Of a DNA stretch of 20,355 nt, positions 1 through 8,383 are shown piece after piece. The notes below the pieces were generated by a model that was given only the letters and a program-made list of their open reading frames with translations, was not told the origin of the DNA and did no database searches. The translations under genes and the position numbers were made by a program. Source of the DNA: CAVDWX01 sp963612735 (lineage in GTDB: Bacteria > Bacillota_I > Bacilli_A > RFN20 > CAG-826); NCBI GenBank assembly GCA_963612735.1, contig CAVDWX010000069.1:1-20355 (forward strand), given 5' to 3'. Every line of letters begins with the position of its first letter. Positions within the stretch are counted from its first letter, which is position 1.

Positions 1-226
1 CATTAGGTCCGAATAAAATTGGTTTGAGTTCAGCGTTAATATCTAATATTGAATCATTACGAAGTGTATATTCTTTTCCCTTCTTTATAAAAATACTCTC
101 TAACAACAAACACTTAAGTTTATTAAAATCAGAACAATTTGAAATTAGTCTATCAGAAAACTCGTAAGAAAAACTTTTAGTAACAATACAAGTTAAATCA
201 ATTGAAAGTCTATCCACAGCAATAAA
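1..226 (-). CDS. Open frame after the Hint-protein stop, runs off the left edge
   Basis: After the TAA of the Hint protein at 227-229, the same frame stays open for about 75 codons to the edge of the window. It has no ATG; a GTG at 217 is the only plausible start and has no clear Shine-Dalgarno. The translation (for example LSIDLTCIVTKSFSYEF and later ELKPILFGPN) looks like ordinary low-GC coding sequence, but I do not recognise the family. It may be the start of a separate gene, or a C-terminal extension of the Hint protein cut off by a stop codon. Nothing beyond openness and composition supports it. Confidence 0.3.
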
Positions 227-3200
227 TTAGGCCACTAATTGGCTTCCCCATTTATCAATATATGAATAAATAACATCCCAAGTAATTAAGCCTTTACCAA
301 TAGAGACACCTAAATATTTACAAGGTAAAGCACAATATACTTCGTAAGAAAAATAATCTACAAAATATGAATAATCTAATAAACCATATTTATCAATATC
401 AGCTTGTTTCTTAATTGGATCAAATCTTAATGTATCTTTTTCGTATTCAAAGATATTAAATAAACCAGATAGTCCTCCGGCCATAGATAGCATATTATCG
501 GATATTATATTTAAATTATTAGCGGTAGCTGGTGAACATACCTTTGTATATTCTTGATGAATATTAACGCTTACTAAATTAGTTGATTTAATGCCTAATT
601 TATGACAAGAAGAATCAACTTCCACAAATTCATGTCCAATATAATCTTGATAATTATCTTGTCTTATATAAACATATTTATTTAAAGTTAAATCAAAATA
701 ACCGTGTTCATATACTAAATCAGTTTTATTACCATCGCTAAAATATAAAGAGACAACATTATGCAAAGCTGCTTGTTGATTGACATGATCATTAAATAGT
801 ACTTTAGAACTTTCAAATTGACCAGTTTCATGATTGAAGGTCATAACACTATCACCAGATTTTAAATCACCAGCATTAGCGTAACACCCATCCGACATCA
901 AGATTTGAGAGGTTGGAAGAAGGCAAGGATCATAACTTGATTGCGCATAATAATTAAGGCCAAAACAAGATAAAAAATTACCATCACTATCATAAGTAAC
1001 GCCGGTTTCTAATCCACTAATTTTTAGTTTTTTTGCTTTTATATCCATTATTATAGTACTTTCTTTATTTTTAAATTTAACTTCCAAAAAAACCATATAA
1101 TTTAGTTTTTCTTCATTATCTTTACGGGCCTCTAGACTGAATGAAAGAGCACCATAATTATCTACAGAAAACTTACTTATTCCAGCATTTTTAGCATCAG
1201 TATTGAGAGAAGTATAAACATTTCTATTTGCACAAATACCCCAACAATATTCAATAGAATCAAACTCAAAATAGTCGCTAAAAGGCTTATAAGATTCATC
1301 TTGTTCATATATGACTTTTTGTTTATTTGCATACCAATTAATCTCAACTTTTGATGAAAAAGGTTTATTATTTTCACTAGAATAACATGACGCGCTCTCA
1401 CTGCCATCATTATCATTTTTATCTTTAATAACTATACCCAATTCAATAAATTTTGAAGTAAGATTTATCGAAGCAGTAATAGGTTCTTTATCGCTGTCAT
1501 TAAAAGATAAAGTTGCGGTGATTGTATATATAATATCAGATGGGTCACCACTCAACATTTTATTAGCAGGAGCATGAAACGTTACTTCTTGCCCATTTAC
1601 ACTACTAAAAGAAGCTCCTTTGATTTCACTTGTACTATCAACATTAGTTTTGAAGCTCCAAGAAAATGTCACATTAGAAATAGAGGAACTATTAAAAGGG
1701 GAAGGAAGAGCTTTTAAAGAAAAATCGCCATCTTGTCCAGGTTCACTATTATACACTTCATTTAATTCAACAACCGAAAGAAAATAGATATCATAATCAG
1801 ACAAATCGTCTTCTCCTTGAACATTCCAATAATGATCGTTACTATCACTCGATATAGTTTCATTAGAAGAACCATAACATGTATTTTTAACTAGCTCTAC
1901 AGTAGTGATTGTATCATCAACCTTTGTCTGCCCAGACGAACATTGTTCACTTGAATCATAAATAGCCTTAGAATTATCTACTTCGTTTAATGTATCTTTT
2001 ACATTTACAAAACTTAAAAAAGCATTGGTGGAAGACGTTTGAAATAAACCAGATGAATATTCCGCTGAAAGGCACCCATTAACAAGGCAAATTGCATCAT
2101 CATTTGATTCGTAATCAATCACTCCACTCACTCCTTTTAAATATGGACCGATATCATCAATATTTGAACTTTTTGAACTATAAATATCTTTTACAGTTTG
2201 TTGACTATAGACCGCAATCCCAGGAAGTTGCATCCTATATCCATCTTCAATTGTCATATTCGAGCCAGGTAGTAATTTTATTTTTTGTTCATTAGAAACA
2301 AGCATCCCTTTTTCAAATAGAATGGAATAATAACATGAAATAGGAAAATAACATGGTTTTGTATTAATAGAAAAAGTTGATCCAAAAACAATGACCAATT
2401 CAAGAGAATTTAAATTAAAATTCCCTCTAACAAAATCTAAATTTTGGCTTGGCATCGATAAATTCGATTGATAATAACATCTAATATAAAAATCTGAAGA
2501 TTCAAGTAAATAATAGTCATTATCGCCTATTAAATTTACATAGCAATGATTGTGCCTTTCAGGATTATGGGTCCATAAGTCCGCTACTCCATAAACGAAA
2601 TTTTTCTCCATTCCTATAGATACATCTGTAATATTAGGCAAGTAAAACCGATTGAATGGAGACCCTTCAAATTTAGGATAAAATTTAAAAAAATTGTTAC
2701 CACCTCTATGCTCAACAACTATAAATGGCAAGTAAACTTTAGAGCCTTCGCGGAATTGGATAGGTTCATTATTTTCATTTTCTTCCGATAGTGTCTCAGT
2801 TATATCTTTATTAGATTTAGTAATTGACTTTTTTTTCACATTTTTTAATAGCTTAGATGATTCTTCTTTGCTTCCAACAATATATCCAAAGCAAGTTAAA
2901 GTGCCATTATTGATAATTTTCGAATCCGCTGACAATTTTAATTCAGCGAAGGTTATAATATGTCCCGCAATAGAAGAACCGCCAGATCCTCCACTTTGCT
3001 TACCACCTATTTTTAAAGCACCACCCTTTTCAATTGCTATTGTTTGATTCTCTGCAAGAGTAATGCTCATAGTGCAGCCAACATAATCATAATAGTTGCG
3101 TTTCTCGTCATTTACTTCAATAGATGTTAATTCAGGTTCTTCAGACAATATTTTATTATGTATAGAAGAGTAAACGCTCGTATCTGTACTAAATAAATTC

Positions 3201-3721
3201 CCACTATCAAACAATTCTTTTTCTGAAACTTGATTATCTGGAAAAGAGGCATATTGATTGTCATCTACCGTCTTAAAATGATTATCTCCTCCAACAACTC
3301 TATAAAGATATTGTTTACTATCGTTAGGATTTCGTTCATCAACATCATATCCTAGATTAAGAGTCACTCCTGACTTAATAGTTATATTCTTTTTAATGGT
3401 TGCTTTTCGACATTCAGTTCGAGATCTAGGAAAAACAATAACATCAACGTTTGATTGGGAAATAGTTTCGTCACTAACTACTTGATTTGCGGATTCAACT
3501 GCTAATTCAATAGATAAAAAATATTTAGTTTCTTTAATAGTAACCCCGTCATCTTCGTATAAATTATAAAAACATAGCGGAGTAACTTCGTCAACATCCG
3601 CACTATCTTCAGTTGTTTTAGGATAATATACATTCCATGCCGCTAAGGTGGTTGGAATAGAACCAACAAAAACGAGTACAAATAAAATAGATAATAAAAA
3701 AGGTTGTAATATTTTCTTCAT
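227..3721 (-). CDS. Large secreted adhesin-like protein with C-terminal Hint domain
   Basis: This is an 1164-residue exported protein. Residues 1-28 form a signal peptide (MKK, a hydrophobic core, then a TLA-AW cleavage region). Residues about 100-290 hold short hydrophobic and glycine-rich strands (ITIKSGVTLNLGYD, IAIEKGGALKIGG, ADSKIINNGTLTCFGY) typical of a beta-solenoid surface domain. A stretch around 690-790 reads like an Ig-type domain. From Cys933 the sequence CLLPTSQILMSDG, then GDLKSGDSVMTFNHETGQ, then YEHGYFDL fits the N-terminal blocks of a Hint (hedgehog/intein) autoprocessing domain, and HQEYTKVCSPATANNLNI fits its last strand. About 85 residues follow the Hint fold. Cys933 is the expected nucleophile; the usual Thr three residues before the block-B His appears to be Val. 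The start has GGAG 9 nt upstream, inside the preceding gene, which ends 1 nt earlier, so translation is probably coupled. The ligand and the product of processing are unknown. Confidence 0.8.
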   Translation of the reverse strand: MKKILQPFLLSILFVLVFVGSIPTTLAAWNVYYPKTTEDSADVDEVTPLCFYNLYEDDGVTIKETKYFLSIELAVESANQVVSDETISQSNVDVIVFPRSRTECRKATIKKNITIKSGVTLNLGYDVDERNPNDSKQYLYRVVGGDNHFKTVDDNQYASFPDNQVSEKELFDSGNLFSTDTSVYSSIHNKILSEEPELTSIEVNDEKRNYYDYVGCTMSITLAENQTIAIEKGGALKIGGKQSGGSGGSSIAGHIITFAELKLSADSKIINNGTLTCFGYIVGSKEESSKLLKNVKKKSITKSNKDITETLSEENENNEPIQFREGSKVYLPFIVVEHRGGNNFFKFYPKFEGSPFNRFYLPNITDVSIGMEKNFVYGVADLWTHNPERHNHCYVNLIGDNDYYLLESSDFYIRCYYQSNLSMPSQNLDFVRGNFNLNSLELVIVFGSTFSINTKPCYFPISCYYSILFEKGMLVSNEQKIKLLPGSNMTIEDGYRMQLPGIAVYSQQTVKDIYSSKSSNIDDIGPYLKGVSGVIDYESNDDAICLVNGCLSAEYSSGLFQTSSTNAFLSFVNVKDTLNEVDNSKAIYDSSEQCSSGQTKVDDTITTVELVKNTCYGSSNETISSDSNDHYWNVQGEDDLSDYDIYFLSVVELNEVYNSEPGQDGDFSLKALPSPFNSSSISNVTFSWSFKTNVDSTSEIKGASFSSVNGQEVTFHAPANKMLSGDPSDIIYTITATLSFNDSDKEPITASINLTSKFIELGIVIKDKNDNDGSESASCYSSENNKPFSSKVEINWYANKQKVIYEQDESYKPFSDYFEFDSIEYCWGICANRNVYTSLNTDAKNAGISKFSVDNYGALSFSLEARKDNEEKLNYMVFLEVKFKNKESTIIMDIKAKKLKISGLETGVTYDSDGNFLSCFGLNYYAQSSYDPCLLPTSQILMSDGCYANAGDLKSGDSVMTFNHETGQFESSKVLFNDHVNQQAALHNVVSLYFSDGNKTDLVYEHGYFDLTLNKYVYIRQDNYQDYIGHEFVEVDSSCHKLGIKSTNLVSVNIHQEYTKVCSPATANNLNIISDNMLSMAGGLSGLFNIFEYEKDTLRFDPIKKQADIDKYGLLDYSYFVDYFSYEVYCALPCKYLGVSIGKGLITWDVIYSYIDKWGSQLVA

Positions 3722-3722
3722 A

Positions 3723-4363
3723 TTAATTACATTCTCCAGGAGTTACAGAAACTTTAAAATTTATATCTTCACTAGCGGGATACTCTGTCCCATCTATATG
3801 CTTAATAACAATTTTGAAACTAAATGATATGGAATCAATTGATATACCCGGTGTTTTTTCGTTACGTGTAATATTAATAATTTCTTCATTTTTGCTGTAA
3901 TTAAAATATGTAGTATCGCCAACAAATTTAAATGTTGTAGAGTCACAAGTAAAATATGTGTCATTAATGCTAAACTTAAAAGTAAGAGACATCTTTTCAT
4001 TATTTTTAAATGAATCAATAGCTAGTCTTGAATTAATAGCGTTAATAGAACAAGTCCCACTAGTGTATGTATATGTATCTACATAAGTATCTAAAGTATA
4101 GGTTTTATTATCTTCAATAACTTGAGTGGTCCCAGGAAAGCCACACCCAGGATAATATTCAATTTTATTAAGTTTTAAAGTAAGACAATCTAATCCGCTG
4201 ATGACATTATCAGCGTTAATGTTAACATTAGGAGTGGTAACGTCTCCCCCACTTACAACCCAACTAGAAAATCCAACAGAGAATAACGGGATAGTGGCTA
4301 AAAATAGTAACCCCCCCCCGTGAGTTTTTTATTGAATTTAAGATGTCTAGCTTTGCTTTTCAT
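3723..4363 (-). CDS. Small exported protein, frame broken at a poly-G tract
   Basis: Read from ATG 4363, the gene encodes MKSKARHLKFNKKLT, then meets nine G and stops after 21 codons. With ten G (or seven) the frame continues without interruption to TAA at 3723, giving 213 residues. The in-frame product has a basic N-terminus, a hydrophobic segment (GGGLLFLATIPLFSVGFSSW) and a cleavage region resembling SipW/TasA-type or other Gram-positive export signals. A Thr/Asn/Ser-rich beta-type body with several cysteines follows. The downstream half alone (3723-3992, from an internal ATG) is open but lacks the signal. The gene ends 1 nt before the Hint protein and probably shares its transcript. The family is not identified. 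The reading is either a phase-variable gene caught OFF or a homopolymer error. Confidence 0.65.
4311..4319. repeat. Nine-base G/C homopolymer inside a signal peptide coding region
   Basis: Nine consecutive C on the plus strand (G on the coding strand) sit in an otherwise very AT-rich sequence, at codons 15-18 of the small exported protein. This is the longest G/C run in the window and sits exactly where the reading frame breaks. Long G/C homopolymers in 5' coding regions are a classical site of slipped-strand phase variation in bacteria. Confidence 0.8.
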
Positions 4364-4372
4364 GCTGTGCTT

Positions 4373-4378
4373 ATTATA
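4373..4378 (-). promoter_or_regulatory. Candidate -10 box very close to the start at 4363
   Basis: The minus strand reads TATAAT, a perfect -10 hexamer, with only 9 nt before the ATG at 4363. It lies within the inverted repeat GCTTATTATAAGC. No convincing -35 lies 17 nt upstream and no Shine-Dalgarno precedes the ATG. If used, the transcript would have a leader of only 2-3 nt. The rest of the 4364-4500 gap is AT-rich and shows nothing else. Confidence 0.35.
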
Positions 4379-4500
4379 AGCCCATAAATTAAAGTCATTA
4401 CTTTTATTAAAAATAAAGACGAAAATAAGAAATGAATAAATCGATAAATTTTGAAACTTAATACGTTAAATAAAAGTAGTTGACAAGAATTTTAATTATC

Positions 4501-5616
4501 TTATTTAGTGGAGAATTTATTAATAAAAGAAGTAATCTCCTCCATAGTTAATCCACCATCTAATAAATATCTAGTAGCGCTATCGACATAGCTGGATTTA
4601 ATTAAGATATCTTTATCTACTTCATCTAAAAGATATTCCACAAATGAATCAAAATATAAATTAACAACAGCGTTATATTTATCTAGGCTTAGCTCTTCAC
4701 TAATCTTGTAATAATTATAATAAGTGGTCATATAATCTAGACACATCTCTTCATATGTTGCCCCTAATAAAGCTTCGATGAGTAAACAGACAAATCCAGT
4801 TCGATCCTTCCCTTCCATGCAGTGGATATAATAGGGAGCGTCATGACTAAGCATGAATCTAATGCCTTTAACCACTGCTTCTTTATATGAAGAAGTGGTA
4901 TACCCTGATCCCATATTTAAATAGATGAGATTATCATTTTCATAGATATTTTTAGCGTAGTTAGAACTAAAATCTTCTTCTAATAAATAATTATTGATAT
5001 CATCAAGAGAATCCGCTAAGTCGATAATGGTTTTAATATCATTTTCTTTTAATAAATTATCGACGACTTTCGCTCTATTTCGGCTATTGTCTAACGGAGA
5101 TGCTCCTCGATAGATGAGATTATCTATTAAATTGCCACCTTTAAGGCTTCTAAAATTAGCAAATTCAACCTCATTATCATAATCATTAATATCTAATGAA
5201 TAGGATTGACCTAATGCCTCTTGCGTGGCTTTATATTTCCCTTTCTTGTTCATTTTGATGGTTACGGTTTTAGTTTCAAATTTATCGATATTAGCTTCGC
5301 TCCATATTCCAATATTATTTAAGGTAATTAAAAGATTATTACTAGAAGGATAACTAACGACTACAGGTTCACCGTTTCTCACATAATACCCATTAAAATA
5401 GGGAACATCTTTTAAAGAATAATGAGAAGAAAAATAAACACTAACACTATCGCCTAAAGAAAAACCTAAATCCATAAAGTCTTGATTAGAGATGTCCACT
5501 ACCGTAGCGTTAAATTTTTCATCTTTAAAAATAGGACAATTTTTTAATGTCGCATCGCTACTACAAGAGCAGAGCGGTATTAATGAAATAAATAAGGTAA
5601 TGTATTTCTTTTTCAT
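4501..5616 (-). CDS. Lipoprotein tyrosine/dual-specificity phosphatase
   Basis: This is a 371-residue surface phosphatase. The N-terminus (MKKKYITLFISLIPLCSC) is a lipoprotein signal with Cys18 (or Cys16) as the lipid anchor, so it should act outside the membrane. Residues about 30-150 match the small beta domain often found before such phosphatases (GDSVSVYFSSHYSLKDVPYFNGYYV). Residues about 152-300 match the Y_phosphatase3 family: FRSLKGGNLIDNLIYRGASP, then IKTIIDLAD, then the catalytic P-loop HCMEGKDRTG at 265-274 with nucleophile Cys266 and Arg272. Family knowledge suggests dephosphorylation of phosphotyrosine or phosphoinositide; the substrate is not shown here. It is a stand-alone gene followed by the exported-protein operon about 140 nt downstream. 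A 12-bp palindrome TTTTAGCTAAAA (5625-5636) lies just before the start and may be regulatory. The Shine-Dalgarno is weak. Confidence 0.85.
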   Translation of the reverse strand: MKKKYITLFISLIPLCSCSSDATLKNCPIFKDEKFNATVVDISNQDFMDLGFSLGDSVSVYFSSHYSLKDVPYFNGYYVRNGEPVVVSYPSSNNLLITLNNIGIWSEANIDKFETKTVTIKMNKKGKYKATQEALGQSYSLDINDYDNEVEFANFRSLKGGNLIDNLIYRGASPLDNSRNRAKVVDNLLKENDIKTIIDLADSLDDINNYLLEEDFSSNYAKNIYENDNLIYLNMGSGYTTSSYKEAVVKGIRFMLSHDAPYYIHCMEGKDRTGFVCLLIEALLGATYEEMCLDYMTTYYNYYKISEELSLDKYNAVVNLYFDSFVEYLLDEVDKDILIKSSYVDSATRYLLDGGLTMEEITSFINKFSTK

Positions 5617-5699
5617 ATTCTTATTTTTAGCTAAAACATATCAAAAATCAAATTAGATTTTATGAAAAATAGATAAAAGAAAAATTTAAATATGATGAT

Positions 5700-6147
5700 T
5701 TATAAAAACATTACTAGATATATTGGTGCTGTAATGAGATTACCTTCCTTTTTTAAGATGTTTTTAATGTTAAAACATATCTTTTTTTAATTTATAATTG
5801 CCATTTATATCGAGTAATCTTTGTAAAGCGCGATAATTAAATTGATCTTTGCCTGATTTAATTTCTATCGGTAATATCGATAAATTATCATAATCATTGA
5901 TTAAAAAATCGACTTCGCCAACTTTTTTACTATCAAAATAATATAATTCATGTCCGTATGATATTAATTCCATTTTCATAATCATCTTTTAAATCAATCT
6001 CAATATAATATTCATATCTTTTTTTGCCTTTTCCCGAATGATAAATGATTTATCAATTTGTCTTGCACCGTAAACTATAAGCGCTCTTCCATCTTCTTTA
6101 CTCTCATAAAAATCATTCAATACTTTTTCAATTTTCCTTCTAAACAT
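5700..6147 (-). pseudogene. Decayed AAA ATPase of the DUF4143 type
   Basis: These are fragments of one ATPase gene in shifted frames. From ATG 6147, MFRRKIEKVLNDFYES and ALIVYGARQIDKSFIIREKA match the N-terminus and Walker A of the AAA/DUF4143 family, but the loop reads GARQIDKS instead of GxRQxGKT. At a seven-A run (6019-6025) the frame shifts; the other frame continues as YYIEIDLKDDYENG. Most of the middle of the protein is then missing. The C-terminal part (5985-5770) reads LISYGHELYYFDSKKVGEVDF and then LPIEIKSGKD, as in the family. After another shift the typical tail APIYLVMFL ends at TAA 5700-5702. A whole member would be about 400 residues. The loss of the middle, two frameshifts and a broken P-loop make this a dead gene. 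Confidence 0.8.
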
Positions 6148-6194
6148 ATAACCAATAACCCCAATAAATTGTTTTTCCAAACAAAATAATTTAA

Positions 6195-7263
6195 TCAGTA
6201 AATAGAGAAGATTGATTTATTTTTAATAAAATTATAAAAACGGGGTAATGAAAATGATAACTTACCATATCCTTCATNNNNNNNNNNCTTCATTATTAAC
6301 TAAACCCTTTTTAATGAGCCTATCTCGATATATAGAAAAAGTCTTTTTATTCATCTTACTACTAGCTAATAAATCTTTAACATCATTTACCTCATTATTT
6401 TTAAAAGCCATTACTAAACGTCTATCATTACTGCTTAATTCTAACCACGTTTTATCATAAACATATTCCTTTAAATATTGGTCTAGTTCCACTAAAAGGT
6501 CGTCATTTATTTGATGGTAATTATTCTTAAACATAATGTATCCAATAACTTGATAGGCAAAAGCATAACCTTTGCTTAATTTGGCTAAGTCAATGGACAC
6601 TTTTTCATCGACTTTTAAATAATTTTGATATGAATAAGCAATTGTATCTAAATTAAGTGGGGATAGATTAATCTTTGGACATCGATATAAAAATGTTAAT
6701 GTCTTATCATTTTGAAGTTCATAAACATTTCTATATAACCCAGTAGCGAGTAAAAATATATCAAACTCTTCTCTTAATAATAATTGAAATGTCTGAGCAA
6801 ATTGGCGAACATAATCATTTTTAGCAATTTCATCAACAAGGATAAGAAGCCTTTTATTTTTCTTTTTTAATTTGCTTAATAGTATTTCTAACAACGAAGT
6901 GACATTAGTAATTGGCTTATCCCCCTTAATAGAAAACGAAAGGCCTTGAAATGAAAAGCCAAAACTTTTACCGTCAAACAAACGATGGGCAAGACTATGA
7001 TCATAAATTTTAGACGCTAATTGATCAAGCATATCATAAGATGGAATAAGCTCTACGACTAACCAATCATCATCATTTTTAAAATGGCTAGCAATATTAG
7101 ATAACATCACAGTTTTTCCGCTCCCTCGTGGCCCAGTTATCATTAAAGCATTGAGATAAACTTCAGGTGCTGAAAAAGCATCAATAATAATATCTGATTG
7201 TTCAAGACGTTTGATGTAATTAATAGGTTTGACTCCAAACGAGATTTTGAATGGATTGATCAT
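6195..7263 (-). CDS. AAA ATPase with C-terminal winged helix, copy 1 (contains assembly gap)
   Basis: This is a P-loop ATPase of the bacterial/archaeal ATP-binding AAA_16-like type. Walker A is GPRGSGKT (44-51) and Walker B is LLILVDEI (139-146). Then come ATGLYRNV, the LSPLNLDTI/SKGYAFAYQVIGY region, and a winged-helix tail (about 285-325, NEVNDVKDLLASSKMNKKTF). It is paralogous along its whole length to the ATPase at 19069-20115. Ten N interrupt it at 6278-6287, but the coding text resumes beyond them as EGYGKLSFSLPRF and ends at TGA 6195-6197. Merging the duplicated CTTCAT on both sides gives 350 residues in one frame, against 348 for the paralogue. The start at 7263 has AAAGGAG 13 nt upstream, overlapping the first upstream repeat. 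The role is not known: probably DNA-linked, possibly a regulator or a defence or mobile-element ATPase. Confidence 0.8.
6272..6293. other. Scaffold gap flanked by duplicated CTTCAT
   Basis: Ten N at 6278-6287 are bordered by CTTCAT on the left (6272-6277) and CTTCAT on the right (6288-6293). Collapsing the two copies and removing the N restores the frame of the ATPase and gives a tail colinear with its paralogue. The gap is therefore probably an unmerged contig overlap with no missing sequence. Confidence 0.75.
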
Positions 7264-7272
7264 AGTTATTTT

Positions 7273-7336
7273 TAGACTCCTTTAGACTTTGATTTTTGTT
7301 TTAGACTTCTATAGACTTATTAGATTTTTTTAGACT
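7273..7336. repeat. Phased TAGACT repeats before ATPase copy 1
   Basis: TAGACT occurs at 7273, 7283, 7302, 7312 and 7331, with a degenerate TAGATT at 7321, usually within the longer word TTTAGACTT. The spacing is 10, 19, 10, 9 and 10 bp, so the copies lie on one face of the helix. The array starts 10 bp before the ATG at 7263 and overlaps its ribosome binding site. It looks like an operator or iteron array for the downstream ATPase. The rest of 7264-7536 is AT-rich, with small palindromes (TTAAGCCTTAA; TTGATTAAATCAA at 7479-7491) and no gene. Confidence 0.75.
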
Positions 7337-7536
7337 TCATAAATATTTTTAATTTAATTAAGCCTTAAGTCAATAAATAAAACATTATTTACAATAAATA
7401 CTTTAAATAAATGCGAGTAGCAAGGTAAAACATCTAAAAATGATTTATTCAAAATAAAAATAGATAACAATTTAATTCTTGATTAAATCAAAACTTATAA
7501 GCAAATAAATATTGATGTAGACTACTAAAATAAATA

Positions 7537-8043
7537 TTATTTAGCTAACGCCATTTGGGTATCGATGAATGGTTTAGAAACGACATCGATAGGGTCCTTA
7601 CAGTCATTATCAAGCCAATTGATTAAAACATTATATAAAGCACCAGCCACAAAATAGGCGATGTATTTATCTAATTTAACAGGAAGGTTAGTTAAAAATT
7701 CATTGGATAAAAATTTTAATAATTCGGCTTCTAAACCTGCTTTTTTTAGACATTTATTAGCTTTAATATTAGCTTTAAAGAATAAAAATAAGCTTAAGAT
7801 AATTAATTCATAATTTGTCGAGCCATCTAAATTAGATAAAGAAATTTGTTTAATAAAATTATCTTTAGTCATGGTAAAGAAGCGAAGAACGATATCTTCT
7901 TTAGAAGAAAAATGGCGATAATATGTGACTCGCGATAAACCAGCTTTATTAACGATATCGGTAATAGATATATCTTGATAATCCTTTTTTTCTAATAAAT
8001 CAAATAATGCATTAGTAATCTTGCTATCAATATTAGTGGCCAT
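7537..8043 (-). CDS. TetR-family transcriptional regulator
   Basis: This is a 168-residue one-component repressor. The N-terminal DNA-binding domain is typical of TetR: an initial helix (ITNALFDLLEKKDYQ), then the helix-turn-helix ISITDIVNKAGLSRVTYYRHF (about 25-46) and SSKEDIV. The C-terminal helical domain (about 55-165) would bind an unknown ligand. It is a short member of the family. The start has a good AAGGAG 7 nt upstream. A perfect 7+3+7 palindrome 25 bp upstream of the ATG is a good candidate for its own operator. It stands alone, with the large lipoprotein gene upstream ending in a terminator, so its target could be itself or an unlinked gene. Confidence 0.88.
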   Translation of the reverse strand: MATNIDSKITNALFDLLEKKDYQDISITDIVNKAGLSRVTYYRHFSSKEDIVLRFFTMTKDNFIKQISLSNLDGSTNYELIILSLFLFFKANIKANKCLKKAGLEAELLKFLSNEFLTNLPVKLDKYIAYFVAGALYNVLINWLDNDCKDPIDVVSKPFIDTQMALAK

Positions 8044-8067
8044 ATATTTATACTCCTTAAATAAATA

Positions 8068-8084
8068 ATAAATGTATCATTTAT
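8068..8084. promoter_or_regulatory. Palindromic operator candidate upstream of the TetR gene
   Basis: ATAAATG TAT CATTTAT is a perfect inverted repeat with 7-bp arms, 25 bp before the TetR start, in the expected position for autorepression. A second perfect palindrome, ATGATATATCAT, lies at 8185-8196. The remainder of 8044-8317 contains a single DnaA-box-like TTATCCACA (8245-8253) and a short stem TAAAAG-TAG-CTTTTA (8267-8281); no gene is seen. Confidence 0.5.
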
Positions 8085-8317
8085 GACATTATCTTAATAC
8101 TTGAATGCAAAATTAGCAATATATTAAATATTTTTGTAATATTATCTATATTAGTTTGAAACATAATTAACTAAATTGTAAACAATGATATATCATATTC
8201 ATTAATTCATATGACAAAATGAAAAGAAGTTGAAAAAGTGTTAGTTATCCACAATCACGCGGGGTGTAAAAGTAGCTTTTATGAGTCTAATAGAGTAAGA
8301 GCGTTTAATATTGCTAC

Positions 8318-8357
8318 AAATAAAAATGGAGGGGGCAACATGCTTTTGTTACCCTCC
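8318..8357 (-). terminator. Rho-independent terminator of the large lipoprotein gene
   Basis: On the minus strand GGAGGGTAACAA, a short loop and TGTTGCCCCCTCC form a GC-rich stem (one bulge) followed by ATTTTTATTT. It starts about 27 nt after the stop codon at 8384. Confidence 0.85.
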
Positions 8358-8383
8358 CCGTTTGAATGTAAAGAACCTATTTT

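Noticed and set aside
4480..4485. TTGACA on the plus strand
   Set aside because: No plus-strand gene follows and no -10 at the right distance was found; chance in AT-rich DNA.
8245..8253. Perfect DnaA box TTATCCACA
   Set aside because: A single copy without other boxes, an AT-rich unwinding element or dnaA/dnaN nearby does not support an origin; it is mentioned only as a possible site.
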